Assembly: GCA_030220185.1 (NCBI GenBank)
Contig: JASPKZ010007433.1
Span: 248,001 to 312,000 of the forward strand
DNA: 64,000 nucleotides
Origin: Diploptera punctata
Lineage: Eukaryota > Arthropoda > Insecta > Blattodea > Blaberidae
Direction: 5' to 3'
The notes beneath the pieces are model-generated. The model was not told the origin of the DNA. It made no database searches and worked only from the letters and a program-made list of their open reading frames with translations. This document shows, one piece after another, positions 1 to 13,400 of the stretch (position 1 is the stretch's first letter; each line of letters opens with the position of its first letter). Made by a program: the position numbers and the translations under genes.

Positions 1-470
1 TGATGGGACAAGTCCCGAAAGCGCTACAGTTAAATAACTAATTAAGTTGAGGAGACGGACCTTTCAGGTGAATATTCCATAATTTTATATTTATAATTTT
101 GAATAATACCTCAACGGAACACATCATGAATCTTATAAAAGTTAATAATAATTGTGTCAGACCAGTCAATACACAAAATTAACCTTCCGTTATGTGACGC
201 TAGTAACAATGCAAATGGGGTAACTGCAATGATTAATATTTTGTTTTTATTACTTTTGTGTAATTTGTTTTGCGTCAACGTTCGTCTGTCAACTGTTACT
301 GTAAAACATTTCAAGATGGAAGTAATACTCGTACGTTTGTTGTCTTTGAGGCGATCAAACTATCACTTCTTGCCCTGACATATGTAGGGAAATAAACGTA
401 ATCTAAGTAAGCTTGGGTATCCCGCGCGGTATAATGCATGATACCTACGTATGGGACCCTTTAACTTGTC
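1..470. other. No recognisable gene or repeat (intron of the Ir75-like gene)
   Basis: AT-rich sequence downstream of exon 6 of the minus-strand receptor gene. I looked on the minus strand for the next exon (third transmembrane segment and second half of the ligand-binding lobe) and did not find it, so it lies beyond the left edge. The short open frames here show no domain. Confidence 0.5.
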
Positions 471-742
471 GTGGTGGAGTGGCTTGCGTGCTTAAATGAT
501 CCTGAGAGCTATGCCGGCGGTAGCATTGCTGCCGATAGGGTTACCCATGCCGGACTGGTCGAAGGTGATAAGCCAGATGAAAAAAGTACCTTGGACGAAA
601 GAGTGACGATATTTTGCCGTAAAAATACAACCGTCAAGAATGCGGACATGGGTTCAACTGGGGTAAAATTTTCGAAGGTCAAATAGTCCCCCATTGGGTT
701 CTCCGGGCGGGTACTACTTCAGGGAACCCATGCCAAAGGCTC
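471..742 (+). mobile_element. LINE leader-like remnant (tentative)
   Basis: The text resembles the GC-richer leader segments dispersed with insect non-LTR elements, and it directly precedes a clear LINE 3' fragment. The 71-codon open frame at 471-686 shows no domain. The family is not established. Confidence 0.3.
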
Positions 743-1091
743 CACAGACAGGTGAAAGGAGAAGACTACATAACAATGAACTACATTGTCTTTATAGGAA
801 GCCAGATATAATAAGAACCGTTAAGTCCCGTAGACTGCGATGGGCAGGACATGTTGCACGTATATGGAATGAAAGACTTGCATGGAAGCTTCTTGTAGGA
901 AAGCCAGAGGGAAAACGCCCAGTTGGTAGACCAATAATGAGGTGGGAGAATAACATTAAATATGATTTGAATGAAGTAGATTATACAGGGAATGATTGGA
1001 AAGCATTAGCTCAGGATAGGGATGAATGGAGAGCTTATGCCCGCGCAGCCATGAACCTACGGGTTCGATAGTGCCAGTGAGTAAGTAAGTA
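743..1091 (+). mobile_element. LINE family 1, 3' fragment with (GTAA)n tail
   Basis: The open frame ending at 1071 encodes the C-terminal tail of a non-LTR retrotransposon polyprotein. It includes the RLRWAGHVAR motif and a KPEGKRPVGRP segment. It then reads into a short tail of AGTAAGTAAGTAA, the same 3' terminus as the better preserved copy at 18658-19863. Homology to that copy begins near 743, so this copy is severely 5'-truncated, as is typical of target-primed reverse transcription. It lies in sequence downstream of exon 6 of the receptor gene. Confidence 0.8.
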
Positions 1092-1194
1092 ACCGTAAAG
1101 CAACAGAACTTTGACTTAGTTGACGCACTTGGTGCGTGACATCCATAAGGAGCCGAGCATCGTTCAGAATTATCAAAGTTTGTCTAGGCCGCAC

Positions 1195-1403
1195 CTTGCT
1201 GACACACGACCCCCACTGAGAGGAGCAACACGTCGCTCCAGCTGACAGGTCTCATTCTGTTCTCCCATTTGAGCGCGTGGAACAGCACGAACCCAATGAC
1301 AGCTATGAGAGCAGCGCTGCCAACCCACACAGCGCGGCTGAACGGTAGCGTAAAGATGTTCTGCACGAAAGACAGCGGCGGTTGTCGGAAGATAAACTTC
1401 ACC
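1195..1403 (-). CDS. Ir75-like exon 6: TM1 and pore
   Basis: The acceptor TTACAG precedes 1403 on the minus strand. The 209-nt exon takes one base to finish the codon begun in exon 5, then reads VKFIFRQPPLS, NIFTLPFSRAVW, a hydrophobic TM1, and SWSDVLLLSVGVVCQQG. Reading on without splicing meets a stop after two more codons. I therefore place the donor at CAAG|GTGCGG (GT at 1194-1193), which is a weak match to consensus. The exact 3' boundary is less sure than the rest. Confidence 0.8.
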
Positions 1404-4400
1404 CTGTAACAATCATAATACAGCATTTCACATAAAAAGTACATAAAATAATAAATAATATTATCAGTCATCAATTATACAGAAGTCAGTGGATGATTTA
1501 CAAAGAGCCATTTACATGTTGAATCAATTAGGACTCTATTATAATCTTAGTGTCTCAACTTCAAAAACTTAAATTATGGCTTTTCAGGGCAAAGTGCCAG
1601 TCAGAGCAAAAATAGTAAACAATAATGAAATAATAGAACAGATAGCACACTTTAACTATCTTGGTTCAAATATAACATACAGCTATGATTGGGATATACA
1701 CAATAAATTAAACCGATATCAAATGATGTGTGGCACAATAAGAAGAACCCTCCGAAAGACTCGAAGAGAAACTCAGCTCAGGTTTTATAAAATTATGGCT
1801 GTTCCTGTTCTTTTGTATGGATCTGAATCTTGGGTACTTACAAAAAAAGATATCTCACACATTCAAGCCACTGAAATGAATTTTTTAAGATTCGTAAAAG
1901 GATGTACACGCATGGATAGATTACACAATGAATCAATAAGAAATGAACTGGAGATATTTTCAATACTCGATAAACTAGACGAGCACAAATACCAATGGAA
2001 AGAACATTCAGACAGAATGGACAATACAAGATTACCCAAAAAGATCACAACGCCTACAAACCACATGGAAAAAGATCTTTGGGGCGGCGAAGGAAACGAT
2101 GGACTTGAGACCGGAACAGGTCGCATTGACCTGATCCTGGAAAGGAAGAAGAAGAAGTCATCACTCAGATGAGGCTTGGAAACTTGTGTGCAGATTGAAA
2201 TGAAACAGGAAAGTTGTGTGAGTGAGCGGGTAGTTTTCTTTTGTTTTGTTTTGTTTTTATGGCAACAACAATAACAAAGATAGCAACTCCTCAACAGAAA
2301 GCGTTTTGGTCAACAATCATTTGAGGGAGGTGAATTATACAGGAATGACACTTGCTCAGGATACGGATGCATGGAGAGCTTATATCCGTGTGAGTACTCA
2401 CGCGGTGTTGGGGGTAGAGTGCACGTAGTGTATGAAGTTGAGCCTCTCCTTGACGATGAAGGCCGGTGTGATGCCGATCTGAGCTTCTCCTCTCTGTATG
2501 TACCCGCACATACCGTCCCATGTCCCGTTCACCGCTCGACCCCACGATTTAGCTACTATCATATCTGTACTGAAACACAAGCATGGTTTGTTATGTCCCT
2601 GGTGGAAGCTTGGGGACAACTGCAGTTAAGGACCGCCCGGGTAGCATCACTACTGCATTTGCAAAGTTTTAAAAAATGAGATGTTTCTCAGGCATGTGTA
2701 CGGGCTGAATCATAAATATGGCTATACGTTTGATCGCGTTATGTGATGAAAATATTACCATTACAGGAAATATGAAATTACCGTTGGAAAGGCAATTATT
2801 CAAATTACAACAATGGAATAAAACAAAACAGTATGGAACTTACGTCATTAGTCAAAATGGCGTTGAATATGCAACAGCAATTTACAATTGCTGCATGGGC
2901 AATAACGTATGCTTAATGATCGTGAGGCTGCAAGACGTGAGTTTAACGTAGCATTGCAGCCGTCGACTGTGGGGAAGTGGAGAAAACGACTGCTGGAAAC
3001 GGGAAGGATGCAGAAAATCAATCTTCCTGGAAGGCCTCGCATTAGCACGGATGCAGAAACAAAGAAGAGAATTGTGGAGGCGTTCGACGCTAGCCCACAA
3101 AAATCAACCCGCCAAGCTGCACGTGAGCAGTGATTAGTTTTGTTTTGTTCTATTGTTGTAATTTGAAGGATTCCCTTTTAGATGATAACATCATATTTCC
3201 TTTAATAATAATATTTTCGTCACAAAATGCGATCAAACGTATAGCCATATTTCTGAATCACTCTGTAGTTTTTGTACACATTTTCCTGTTGTCATTCAGT
3301 AATCAGTGGCCAGAGTCGTGTAAACAAAACGTTTTTGCACGATAGTGCGTTTTGTCGTACTTACAGCATTGGCGACCATGATTGAAAGTTCAACTTCCTA
3401 CATTTCGGGGTTGCAAACCTAAATAACTATATTGTAATATTACATAATACAAACCTCTCCAAAAGGTAGTGTTAATATAAATTATACGAAACAAATCACT
3501 GCATTTTAAATGAACTGAACTTTATTTGAAACAATATAAAGCAATAAATACGTACTTGCCGCCATTTTATCACTGATTGGTGTCACGGCCTTTACTGTAG
3601 TCTCAACTGATAAACATTGGCCACACTGTTAACGTTAGTCAGTTGTTTATAATGAACGCAAATATTTCCAACAAAGATGTTATTATTTTACAATTATTTA
3701 TTATTTTGAAAACACCATCGTGCAAAAACATAATGTACAACGCACGTTTGTGAAGTGTTTTACAGAACCACGGAAATTAAAACATCGCTATCGCTCGGTT
3801 TTTAAACATTTCCTCGCTTCTGTAAAACCACTTCCCAACTCGCATCGTAATATGCTATTGTTTTGATCTGTTCTGTCATCCCTACAGGTTAGGATACTGA
3901 ATTTCGTTACATCTGTATGTAATTATAGTTATTTATATTGAGCTGATCACTCATTCGGGGAGACCCTCCATGTGATCTCCCGACAGTTCGTGCCACTCTA
4001 AGGCCCGGGTGGCAACTTAAAAGTATCTGTAAGGTGAAAGGTTAAACCAAGTTAATGGAATGGAATTTACATTGTCTTATTTACCAGCTTCTTGGGCTAG
4101 TGGTCGGCGTTCCTGACTACAGTTCATGAGGTTGCGGGTTCGATTCCCGTTAGACCACATGAATTTTTTCTTAACCCATTCGCTTCAGGTTTAAATTTGT
4201 AATGCATTTCCCCAGAAACCGGATTTAAGTTAGTGTAAATTATATGGTCTATTTTCAGACATTCAAAACAAACAAAAGATAACGGTACTTGAGATCACAA
4301 TAAAATTGACGGCCAAACACATCCCTCTACTATTCATAAATGTTAACAGAAGATTACCCTGCCAAGGGATGTACAGAATATTGGAAAATATATAACATCA

Positions 4401-7400
4401 GAGTTAAGCGAGTTTACCTCGTCTTTTGAGGCGAATGAGTTAAAGGGAATCAATCCTGCGGTCGCCCAAAATACCGGAGAAATTGTATATTTTGATGGAC
4501 ACTCTACGTGGAAACACTTACGTTGCGTTGAGAATGTCGATGACGTGACTGAAGAGCATGTAGGCGACTTTGGAAAGTGAGTCAATGTGGCGGTCAACTG
4601 TGTCCGTCAGGTGGTGCAGCGAGTCGTTGTTGGTCAACTGTAACACAAGCCCAATATTACTTTAGACTGCAGTGAAAACAAATCATGCATAACCGTAAGT
4701 TGTTCTTCCAATGACGCAGGTTGGCCGTACGGTAGAGGTGACTCTGGTCACATGTAAACAAGGCCAGGATCCATCCATCCATAGTAATTCTGCCCGAGGG
4801 CAGGATTTTCATGCTATGCTTGCAACTTTACTAGGAAATTGCAGGTGTGGTAGCTTCCCGTTGCTTTCCACACCGGTGAAGGATGATGATGATAGCCGTA
4901 TGATTTCGGGGGACCGTTTGGGCCTTAAAGTTTTCCTGACATTTGTCTTAGAGGTGAGGAAAAACCCCGATAAAAACCTCACCCAGAAAAACTGTCCCGA
5001 CCGGGGATCGAATCCGGGCCCGCTGCGTGACAAGGCAGCACGCTACCTAGAGACCACAGCGGTGGACAAGACCAGGATTCACACTTAAAAATATACTTCG
5101 GTGGAACACAAAAGTTACGCACTGACTGTTCGGAACATTTGGAGTGAAATACGTACCCTAACGTGAAGTGATTATTCTAAACTGTTGTAGAAAATTATTG
5201 TAAACCCCTTCTCTCTCACATCAACCGTAAGTTTATATCGTGTTTACAAAGGAATTGTTCAGGTTTTAATTGTTACATATTTCACATTGTTGTGTAATTT
5301 GACAACAATTTGAACAATTTCTACTGATTTATTTTTCCACTACCTTATTAAAAATATTAATTTATTTGAGAATTTTCCTCGACATTGAGATTTTCTCCAA
5401 CCAATCTTAATAATTAACGTGCATTTTAAAAAATACACAAATGACTACGGACTTACAGACTATCAGTTTGTAACAAACATTCACAAATTCCCCTTAATTA
5501 AAGTTCTCCATCGTTCTCTGTCCTCTGTGTCTTCATCTGTTACACCAAATTTCCTCATTGAATTCTGAGTGTTATCTTCCAGGTTGTTCTTGGTCTTCCT
5601 TTTCTGCTCCTTCTTTCAATTTTCTATATATGGACGGCCTTTGGTAGTCTTCCATCCTGCATTCTTCTTACGTGTCCATACCATTTTAGGCTTGTGTGTT
5701 CAATCTCATCCATTATACTTCCTTCTGCATTCATCCATTTTCTAATTTTTGTATTTCTAATTCTTTCCAGTCGAGAGTTTCTGACAGCTCATCTCCAGAA
5801 TCCATTTCAATTGCAGTTATTCTGTTGACATGTTGTTGTGGTTAGGTTATAAAATAAATTTAAATTTAAATAATGTATCTTATAGGATATCGGCCACGGT
5901 GGACTAGTGGTTATGCTGCTTGCCTCTGGTCCCAAGGGTCGCGGGTTCAAACCCGGCCGGGGTCGATGGATTTTTTAGGATGGAAAAATCCAAGGAGCAA
6001 GTCCTCCGGAAGGGAGGGTCCCGAGTCCGAAGATTTTCAGGCTCGTAAAATATCCTTAAGCCTGATTGAAAAGGACTTTAAGCAAAATTTACCTAATTTT
6101 CCAGTCCTAGTACTACCTTGGTTTCCTGGATGCCAGTATGAGGCGGAACGCTGACCACGGACCATTCAAATGACATCTGTACGAAAACAAGTGTAACGAA
6201 ATTAGTATGGTTCAAATTCTTCTCTGTAGGGGGAGAGCGCCTAAATCTGTGTTAAGGGAAACATGGACTTAGAAGATACAAGAAGATCTTATAGGTTACA
6301 TTGCCAATTTAAGAGTTAATTAAGTTTTATGGTAAACATTGGTACGAGACAAACATGGCGGCTGCTACAGCGAGGTTTTAATTTTGGGTTTCAGATAAAC
6401 TCCCATTTTTAATGTGCAAATAAAAATACAAACTTTCCTCATCTAAATTATCTAAAACACAGAGTGACAATGTTTGTTTGTGTTAATTTTAATTCCTGCA
6501 ATAAATATGATGTGAACCCTGCCTACGCTTCAGGAATAACGTGGTTGACGCAAAGAACGCGACTAAATATCTTGTTAGGCCACCGAGCACTTGTACATAC
6601 CTCACTTCTTCTCAAGATAAACCTAGATGCGTTAGGTTCGGACCGGAAAGCGATTGTCAATCCGAAAGACAGTGGTCTGTCTTTTAGGGACTCGTGTATT
6701 TTTTTGTCGGCATTTATCAGTTTCGATAGGGGAGGCGCGTTCACATTTTGTCATTTGTGTAAACCCTGATGAGGTTTCCTCATCCGTGACGCAAATAAAT
6801 TGGTCATTACAGTCCACCTATTTGACAAGATCACTGCTAGAAGGTCCTTTATCCTGGAGAAAAGACAATTTAGCACTATATTAAGGATGAAATGCTCAAC
6901 TGTGCCTCTGTATGAAGGCTAGATGAAGATCCTTTAAGCATATGTAAGCTTATATTATTTTTAGTCTCATCATCTTACCTCAATATTAATGTTGATTTGT
7001 TCTTGAACATGTTTGAAAACAATTCTGTTTTATCGTCAGCTTGTCCAGAGTGTATCATCCAAAGTTCAAAATCTCTCTCCCGACAGGTCATGCCACTGTA
7101 AGACCCGGATTCCTATAAGGTGAGAGGTTAAACTGCGATGGAGCAAATGACAAAGCTCCAACAGGAATAATTTATGGGAAATGAACGTGCTAAATCCGCA
7201 GCATCTTCTAAGCTTCATTATTCATTTTCAAAGTGTCCAATATCCTACGTTAAAAAGAAACTTTTGGACTCTATCATCACTGATTGGAATGAACTTTGGA
7301 TAAGGAGTGCAAATGGTCCTTTGACTAAAGACCTCTTCTTTCCTACAGTACACCATAGGCTAAATGCAAAACATTTTATTCAAAATTCCTTTTAACACAA

Positions 7401-10400
7401 TTTATGACTTGTCATGGAAAATTTGGAAGTTATTTTAGGAGATTTAATATTTAACCCAGAGAGTGACAATAATTGTAAATGTCAAGAATCAATACAATCT
7501 GTAAAACATGTTTTATTAGATTCTCCTGTGTTCGAAAAACAACGATTCTGGTTAAACTTACTTTTATTGATGATGAAGCTTCTGCCTCAACGTGTGAAGT
7601 GATTTTTAAGAACCAAAATTATTATAAACAATTTTATGAAATTCACAACACTCATTCAAAACCATAAGATAATATTTCTGTTTTACAGTGTAGCCTATAG
7701 CATAATATTGTTATAGTATGCTACAACACTATGATGCCTTTGTGGCGAAATGGGGTTTCAAAATATTTGGAGATTCAATAATAACAGGAAGAATTTTGAA
7801 AATTCCAACCTGATGCATTTGATGTGTGATGGCAGCACTTACCACTATAGAGCTTGTGATGAGAGTCTTGTGTAAGTTCATTCTGGCAGACGTTAGCAGC
7901 CGCAGTTTGTTAACCTGCAGACCGACGCCCGGCAGCCACTCGCCGTACTCGTTCTTAAACGTCTCTTCGTGTTTTCCGATCCTGTACACCTGCACCAGTT
8001 TGTATTCATCGACAGAAACTCGTGACGCAAGTGTGACGTCACTATTTATGTAGACGTGTAAGTGAATGAGTGTGTTGTCCAGGTGTTGGCAGCGACCTGC
8101 CGATGTGAAGCTGCAGTCCAGCAGGTACCACTTGTAGCGGCTGTTGAACAAGTGAAGTCTGTCCGCCTGGAAAATAGCAGCACCGCTCACTTAGCAACCA
8201 AACATGATTTAATAAATTAATTTAGATCTCACCTCATACATTTATATCCAAGTTCATAAAATCACCACCAAATGAGAGTTCGCAAGATGGTGTTAACGGC
8301 AAAGTTTAAACAATTGGAACTGAGGATGAATGTAAAATAACGTATGAAACCGGTATCGTGAAAAAACAGAACTTAATGAGTTGAGATGTAAAAATATTTT
8401 CTCCAACCCATTTATAAATTGAAAAATATCCCCCACTTTAAACCTCATGGGCTAGTGGTCGGCGTTTCTGACCACTGTTCATGAGGTCCCAGGTTCAATT
8501 CCTGGTCAAACCATAGGAATTTTTCCTTAAATGGAATAATTCATGTGGTTGCCCACGGTCTGGAATTTAGGTTAAGAACTCTCCCGGCGCCCCATCATCA
8601 TGTATCAGCCATCATATCATCGGGGTAACGTAACTTCGCCTTCTCGGCGCTCCAATTGTAGAAGTGGGTTACAATTAAGCCAATACCAGGAGAGAACAGC
8701 AGAAATGTCGAAATGACAACCTGGGGCACTGAATAAAAAATTGTTTTTTTTACAGCTACGGGGCGTTATTTGACTCGCAGAAATTTGCTTTTACGATATT
8801 TGTAAGTTGAATTGGTCATGAATACGCAGCGTCATCTAGTAACAAGCAGCGTCTTCTTCAGGCTTAAGTTTTTATACGAGCCTGAAATTCTTCAGATTCG
8901 AGACCCACGGCTTAAAATCTCTGCCAGAGGACTTGTTCCTTGGATTTTTCTATCCTAAAGAATCCATCGACATCTGCCGGGTTTGAACTCGTGGCCCTCG
9001 GGACTAGAGGCAAAGAGCATAACCACTAGCCTTTAAGTGCCCCGCTGTGCTGCTGGCCGGAATTTAAATGCCCCAAGTGTCATTAAATCCACACTAGAGC
9101 GCAAACATTTTTTTTAACGAAAAACTGTTAGAGATAGAAATATAAAACAACTTTTATTCTATTCAGAAGAGAGTATATCATTCAATGGCATGATTTATTT
9201 TTATGTATAACAGACAATTTTGTTATATATTAATTTTTTCCGAGACGAGGTCTATTTTTTTTTTGGCTTGATAATACAAAGGTCTCAGTTTGTCATATGA
9301 AGGTGACTGTACTGCTTCTTATATCCTAAGACATTCCTAAGATGGAACACGTGTGTATATGTTGATAATATTTATCACGCTTAGAAAGCAAAATTCGAGA
9401 GTGTATGCTTGCTGCCTCATAGGGAAAACTGCAGGTCAGCACATCACTGTTTTGAAGCACGTCTCATACCAGTCTTCAAATATACAAACACACAGTTTAG
9501 TATAGAGGTTGAAGAGTTATTTTTCTCCACGTGGAGTCTGTTTTTATTGTAAAATGAGATCGCATTATTTACTTACATGAGGAAACATGTGACTCGACAC
9601 AAATATTTTTGAGATGCTCATGAAAATATTCTGAAGCCGAAAAATAATAGAAAACTTTATCTGGTCTGTCTTGACAGGTCAAAAAAAAAAAAAGACAGTT
9701 ATTCTATCAGTAGATGAACAATGAAATTGTGGACTAATGATTTTTTTCACCTTACTGTCTGACTAATCTGAACAGTTACATTTTATTGACATCATGCAGT
9801 GCATGCAAGAGTGGCACATCGAAACTTCTGTAATATCTGGGTGGTCGATTCCTTCTATAATTATAAGGATTATTTTTAAAGTATAAATAATAATCAAAAT
9901 AAGTAAGAGTTGTGTCAGGAGGTGAAGATCGTCTTGAAGTTCTAGTAGATATCTGTAAATTTATAGATTAGGAATCAACCCCAGGAATTCTTCGGAAATG
10001 TGGTTAGTAGATAGGATTAAACCTAACTATAAGAAGACACAGCGGAGCAGTAGTGAGAAACAAACAGACTTTAATACAAAAAACGTGAGACAGGGTATCG
10101 GTAACACCGATGAAAAAAACTGTCTAACTTACAATCATAAGTTTCATACATATATACCAGTTGAGTAATGACGTAGTTACAATGTATACGTGAGAATCAA
10201 TTTGGTTGTATTGTACATGTAACCAGATTCTCCCTTTCTGAAAAGCATATTGAATGCGCTTAACCTATGACCTTTTAAAAGCTAAGTCATCATTAGGTAA
10301 GACTACCTATTGTGTAACAATCCCTTATACTGCATGACTTTTCCAAATAACTACAAAGGTAATACCTATTTAAATATTCATGACAGAATTCTTTAAAATC

Positions 10401-13400
10401 ATTCTTCAGCATATTTTAACAAAAAGAATCAATTAGGTCAATAATTGTGTTAATTTAGGACAGTCATACATTATAATGAATGTTCATATTATAAAATATA
10501 TATATATTATGATATACTTCAATATATATTATGATATACTTCAATATATATTACACTCTTCCCCCTATAGAAAGTTTTGAATTACATAATTCGAAACTTT
10601 ACTAACGAAATGTTTTATTTTTATTTCTAGTTCTATGCGCAATACTATCTTTATCTTCTTCATCTTTTGGGGATACATTCTGTGGACAACTGGGGTCTCT
10701 AATTCTTTCTCCGATAAGCGGTGATGACTTGAGGGACACGACAGGTGAACTCTCATCATTACCTGTAGTTTTAGTGTATACTACACGATCATGCCCAGAG
10801 TAATTATGTATGTTAACACACAGCCTCTCGGTCGTCTCCTTCCAGCATTTTCTTGGAGTCCATTTATCCCATAACCAAAATATTAAAGTTCTGTAGCTCT
10901 TACAACAGCAAATGCAACAACAACAAGTCAAGGTTACGAATATGATCGTACCCATTACAGAACTCCATGTGGTTATATGTATATACCACTTCGAATAATC
11001 ATTTTCTTCTTGCTGTTTTATTAACTTACCTAAATCATCGGCCTTCATACTGGCCATTCTCAAATCATCTACCGATGACATTAGGTTAGACATAGGCATG
11101 TCCAATTGTAATTTCTCGTAGTCGTTAGTTTTATCCATATCAAAGCAACAGTCGAAGTCAAGAGGTGCTGTCGGTATAAAATCTATGGTTAAGTTACTTA
11201 CCAAATTACTCATGGCATGTAAGGTTACGTGGGCATTAAAAGCCTTGCAATTCTGTCCTAGCGATAATTTACCTTCCTTTTCAATATTGAGTTGTGTTGA
11301 TTTGTCGCCACATAACACAGTCATACGATCTGGTTTTGGGGTGACAAATAACCATTCATTAGATAAATATAAGGGAATCCAGTAGGATTTGTTCAATGTG
11401 AAAATTCTAGTCTCGCAACTTTTTGGAACTTTAGTGGTGGATGGATGAAGAAGTGAAGCTTCACAATCAGCTTCAGGGGTGTACAAATAAATCGGTATAT
11501 TTTCTTTACATACATAATGCAAAAGATTAGGACGAAAACATCCTGTTAGTTCATTAGTTGTCATTTTTTCCGTAATGTTGTCTCAACGGGTCACTGAAAA
11601 TATATTCTTTGTTTGCGCTTAGAAAAATGTAAATATTACCTTCCTTCTTGACAGGAAAAGGAAGTGTTTTATACAAGTGATACGGAGTAGGAGAGAGAAG
11701 GGGTATTTGTAATACATATACTAGATATTGTTTATATAGAATAGGTGTGAGGTGTAATTAAATTTTGAAGTTCTGAAAAAGAAAAATTAGGGTAGTCCAG
11801 ACCAGTTGGTAGCGTTTGGGCTTTCATAACATTCTTAATTCTTTCCACCGTAATTAATTGAGGTTGAAGAGTTCCTTGCTCTGCGTGTACAAATGCGTCT
11901 ATAAGAAGCTCAAAAGAATGCTGGCATTCTTCCACACCTCTAAGAGAAATCCTTATTTGTTCATTGGCTAAACTAATACCTTCTATTTCCTTCTGCAGTG
12001 CGTTAATCCTATTAGTGGTATAATTATTTAATTTTATTAAACCATTTTTTAAAATATTTTCATTCCGGTTCACCCTTGCTATAGTTAAGTTAACTGAATT
12101 AATGGTTGATTTAATCACTGTAATTTCATCCTTTAGAATATGCAAAAATTCTGCCTGTTCCTTCTCTAACTGTGAAATGTGCTTATTATATTCCTCTGCA
12201 TCAGATTGAGTCAGAGTACCGAATAATATCTTAGCAATATCTCCCATAAAATTTAAAACGCCTCTCTTGCTTCTAGTATTCTGTTCATTAGGTGTTTTTA
12301 AATATTCTGTGACTAATTCTTTTAAATTTTCAACATACCTGACTTTTGGTTTTACAAAGTGATTTAAACTCCCACAATCTGTCAAATGATACCACTTTTC
12401 TCCCTTTATCTTATCACAATAATCAGTTATCAACCTTAAATGATTTTTTGTCTGTTTCCAAAGATCTCTAGTTGGTTCCAAGTTTATATAACTTACCACT
12501 TTCCATTGTATAGGGTAAAATTGTATAATTCCTATCTCGTCAAAGTACACACCGGTCTTCGAATCCAGAGCTTTTACTTCTTGAGCGTCTGTAAGCTTCC
12601 CCAACCAAAATGGTATTAACATTTGTAGCATTACCCATGTGTTATGAAGTTTCATTTTCTTTTCCCTGCAAAGGAAAATATGGCTTTAATCTATTTGAAT
12701 GTACCGTCTCATATTTGCGTTTACCTAACTTTTGTATTATCACGTTGTGACCTTCAGTAGTCTTAACCTCATATGGACCTTTCCATATTGGATCTAATTT
12801 ATTCCTATTTTCTACTCTGAGAAGTACTAGATCATCCTTCTTGAATTCAACATAATTGCTTTTCACACGCGATCGTTGTAGTTCCTTAAACTTAATAAGC
12901 CTTTCTCTAGCTATCTCATGACAACTTTGCAATTTATTCCGTACATTTAGAATTAAATCGTCGTAATTATATAAAGGTTGTGATTTAGTTTGTAAAATTC
13001 CTGGGATATTACATTTTCTTCCATACAATAATTCATAAGGAGAGTATTTAGTAATACTATGGGGGGTAGTGTTGTACGTAAAACTGGCGAAAGGTAACCA
13101 TTTGTCCCAATCGGCTCCTCTAGGATTGCAAAAACAACGTAAGTAGTAGTTTACTAAGGTCTTATGAGTTCTTTCTAGAGCTCCATTACTTTCAGGGTGA
13201 TAAGCAGTAGTGCTTAGTTTCTGAATCTTAAATAGTTTACATATTCTTTTAAATAAATCTGACATAAAATTTGTTCCTTGATCAGTTAATATGATATCAG
13301 GAATCCCATAAATTAAAATAACATTGTTTACGAAAGCTTCTGTCACTTCTTCAGCTGTTTGTGTCTTTAAGGGTATGACTATTAAATATTTACTTAAGTT

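Noticed and set aside
4086..4160. True tRNA genes at SINE heads (4086, 5889, 8446, 53650)
   Set aside because: Only boxes A and B are conserved; acceptor stems do not close, and each continues into a shared SINE body.
4809..5033. Arg/Pro-rich frames such as RSGPGFDPRSGQFFWV, also at 37737 and 49636
   Set aside because: They coincide with SINE family B copies at several sites, so they are repeat-derived.
6464..6884. Overlapping 101-, 73-, 61- and 76-codon frames on both strands
   Set aside because: No domain, no splice support and no repeat relationship; chance frames in intron 3.
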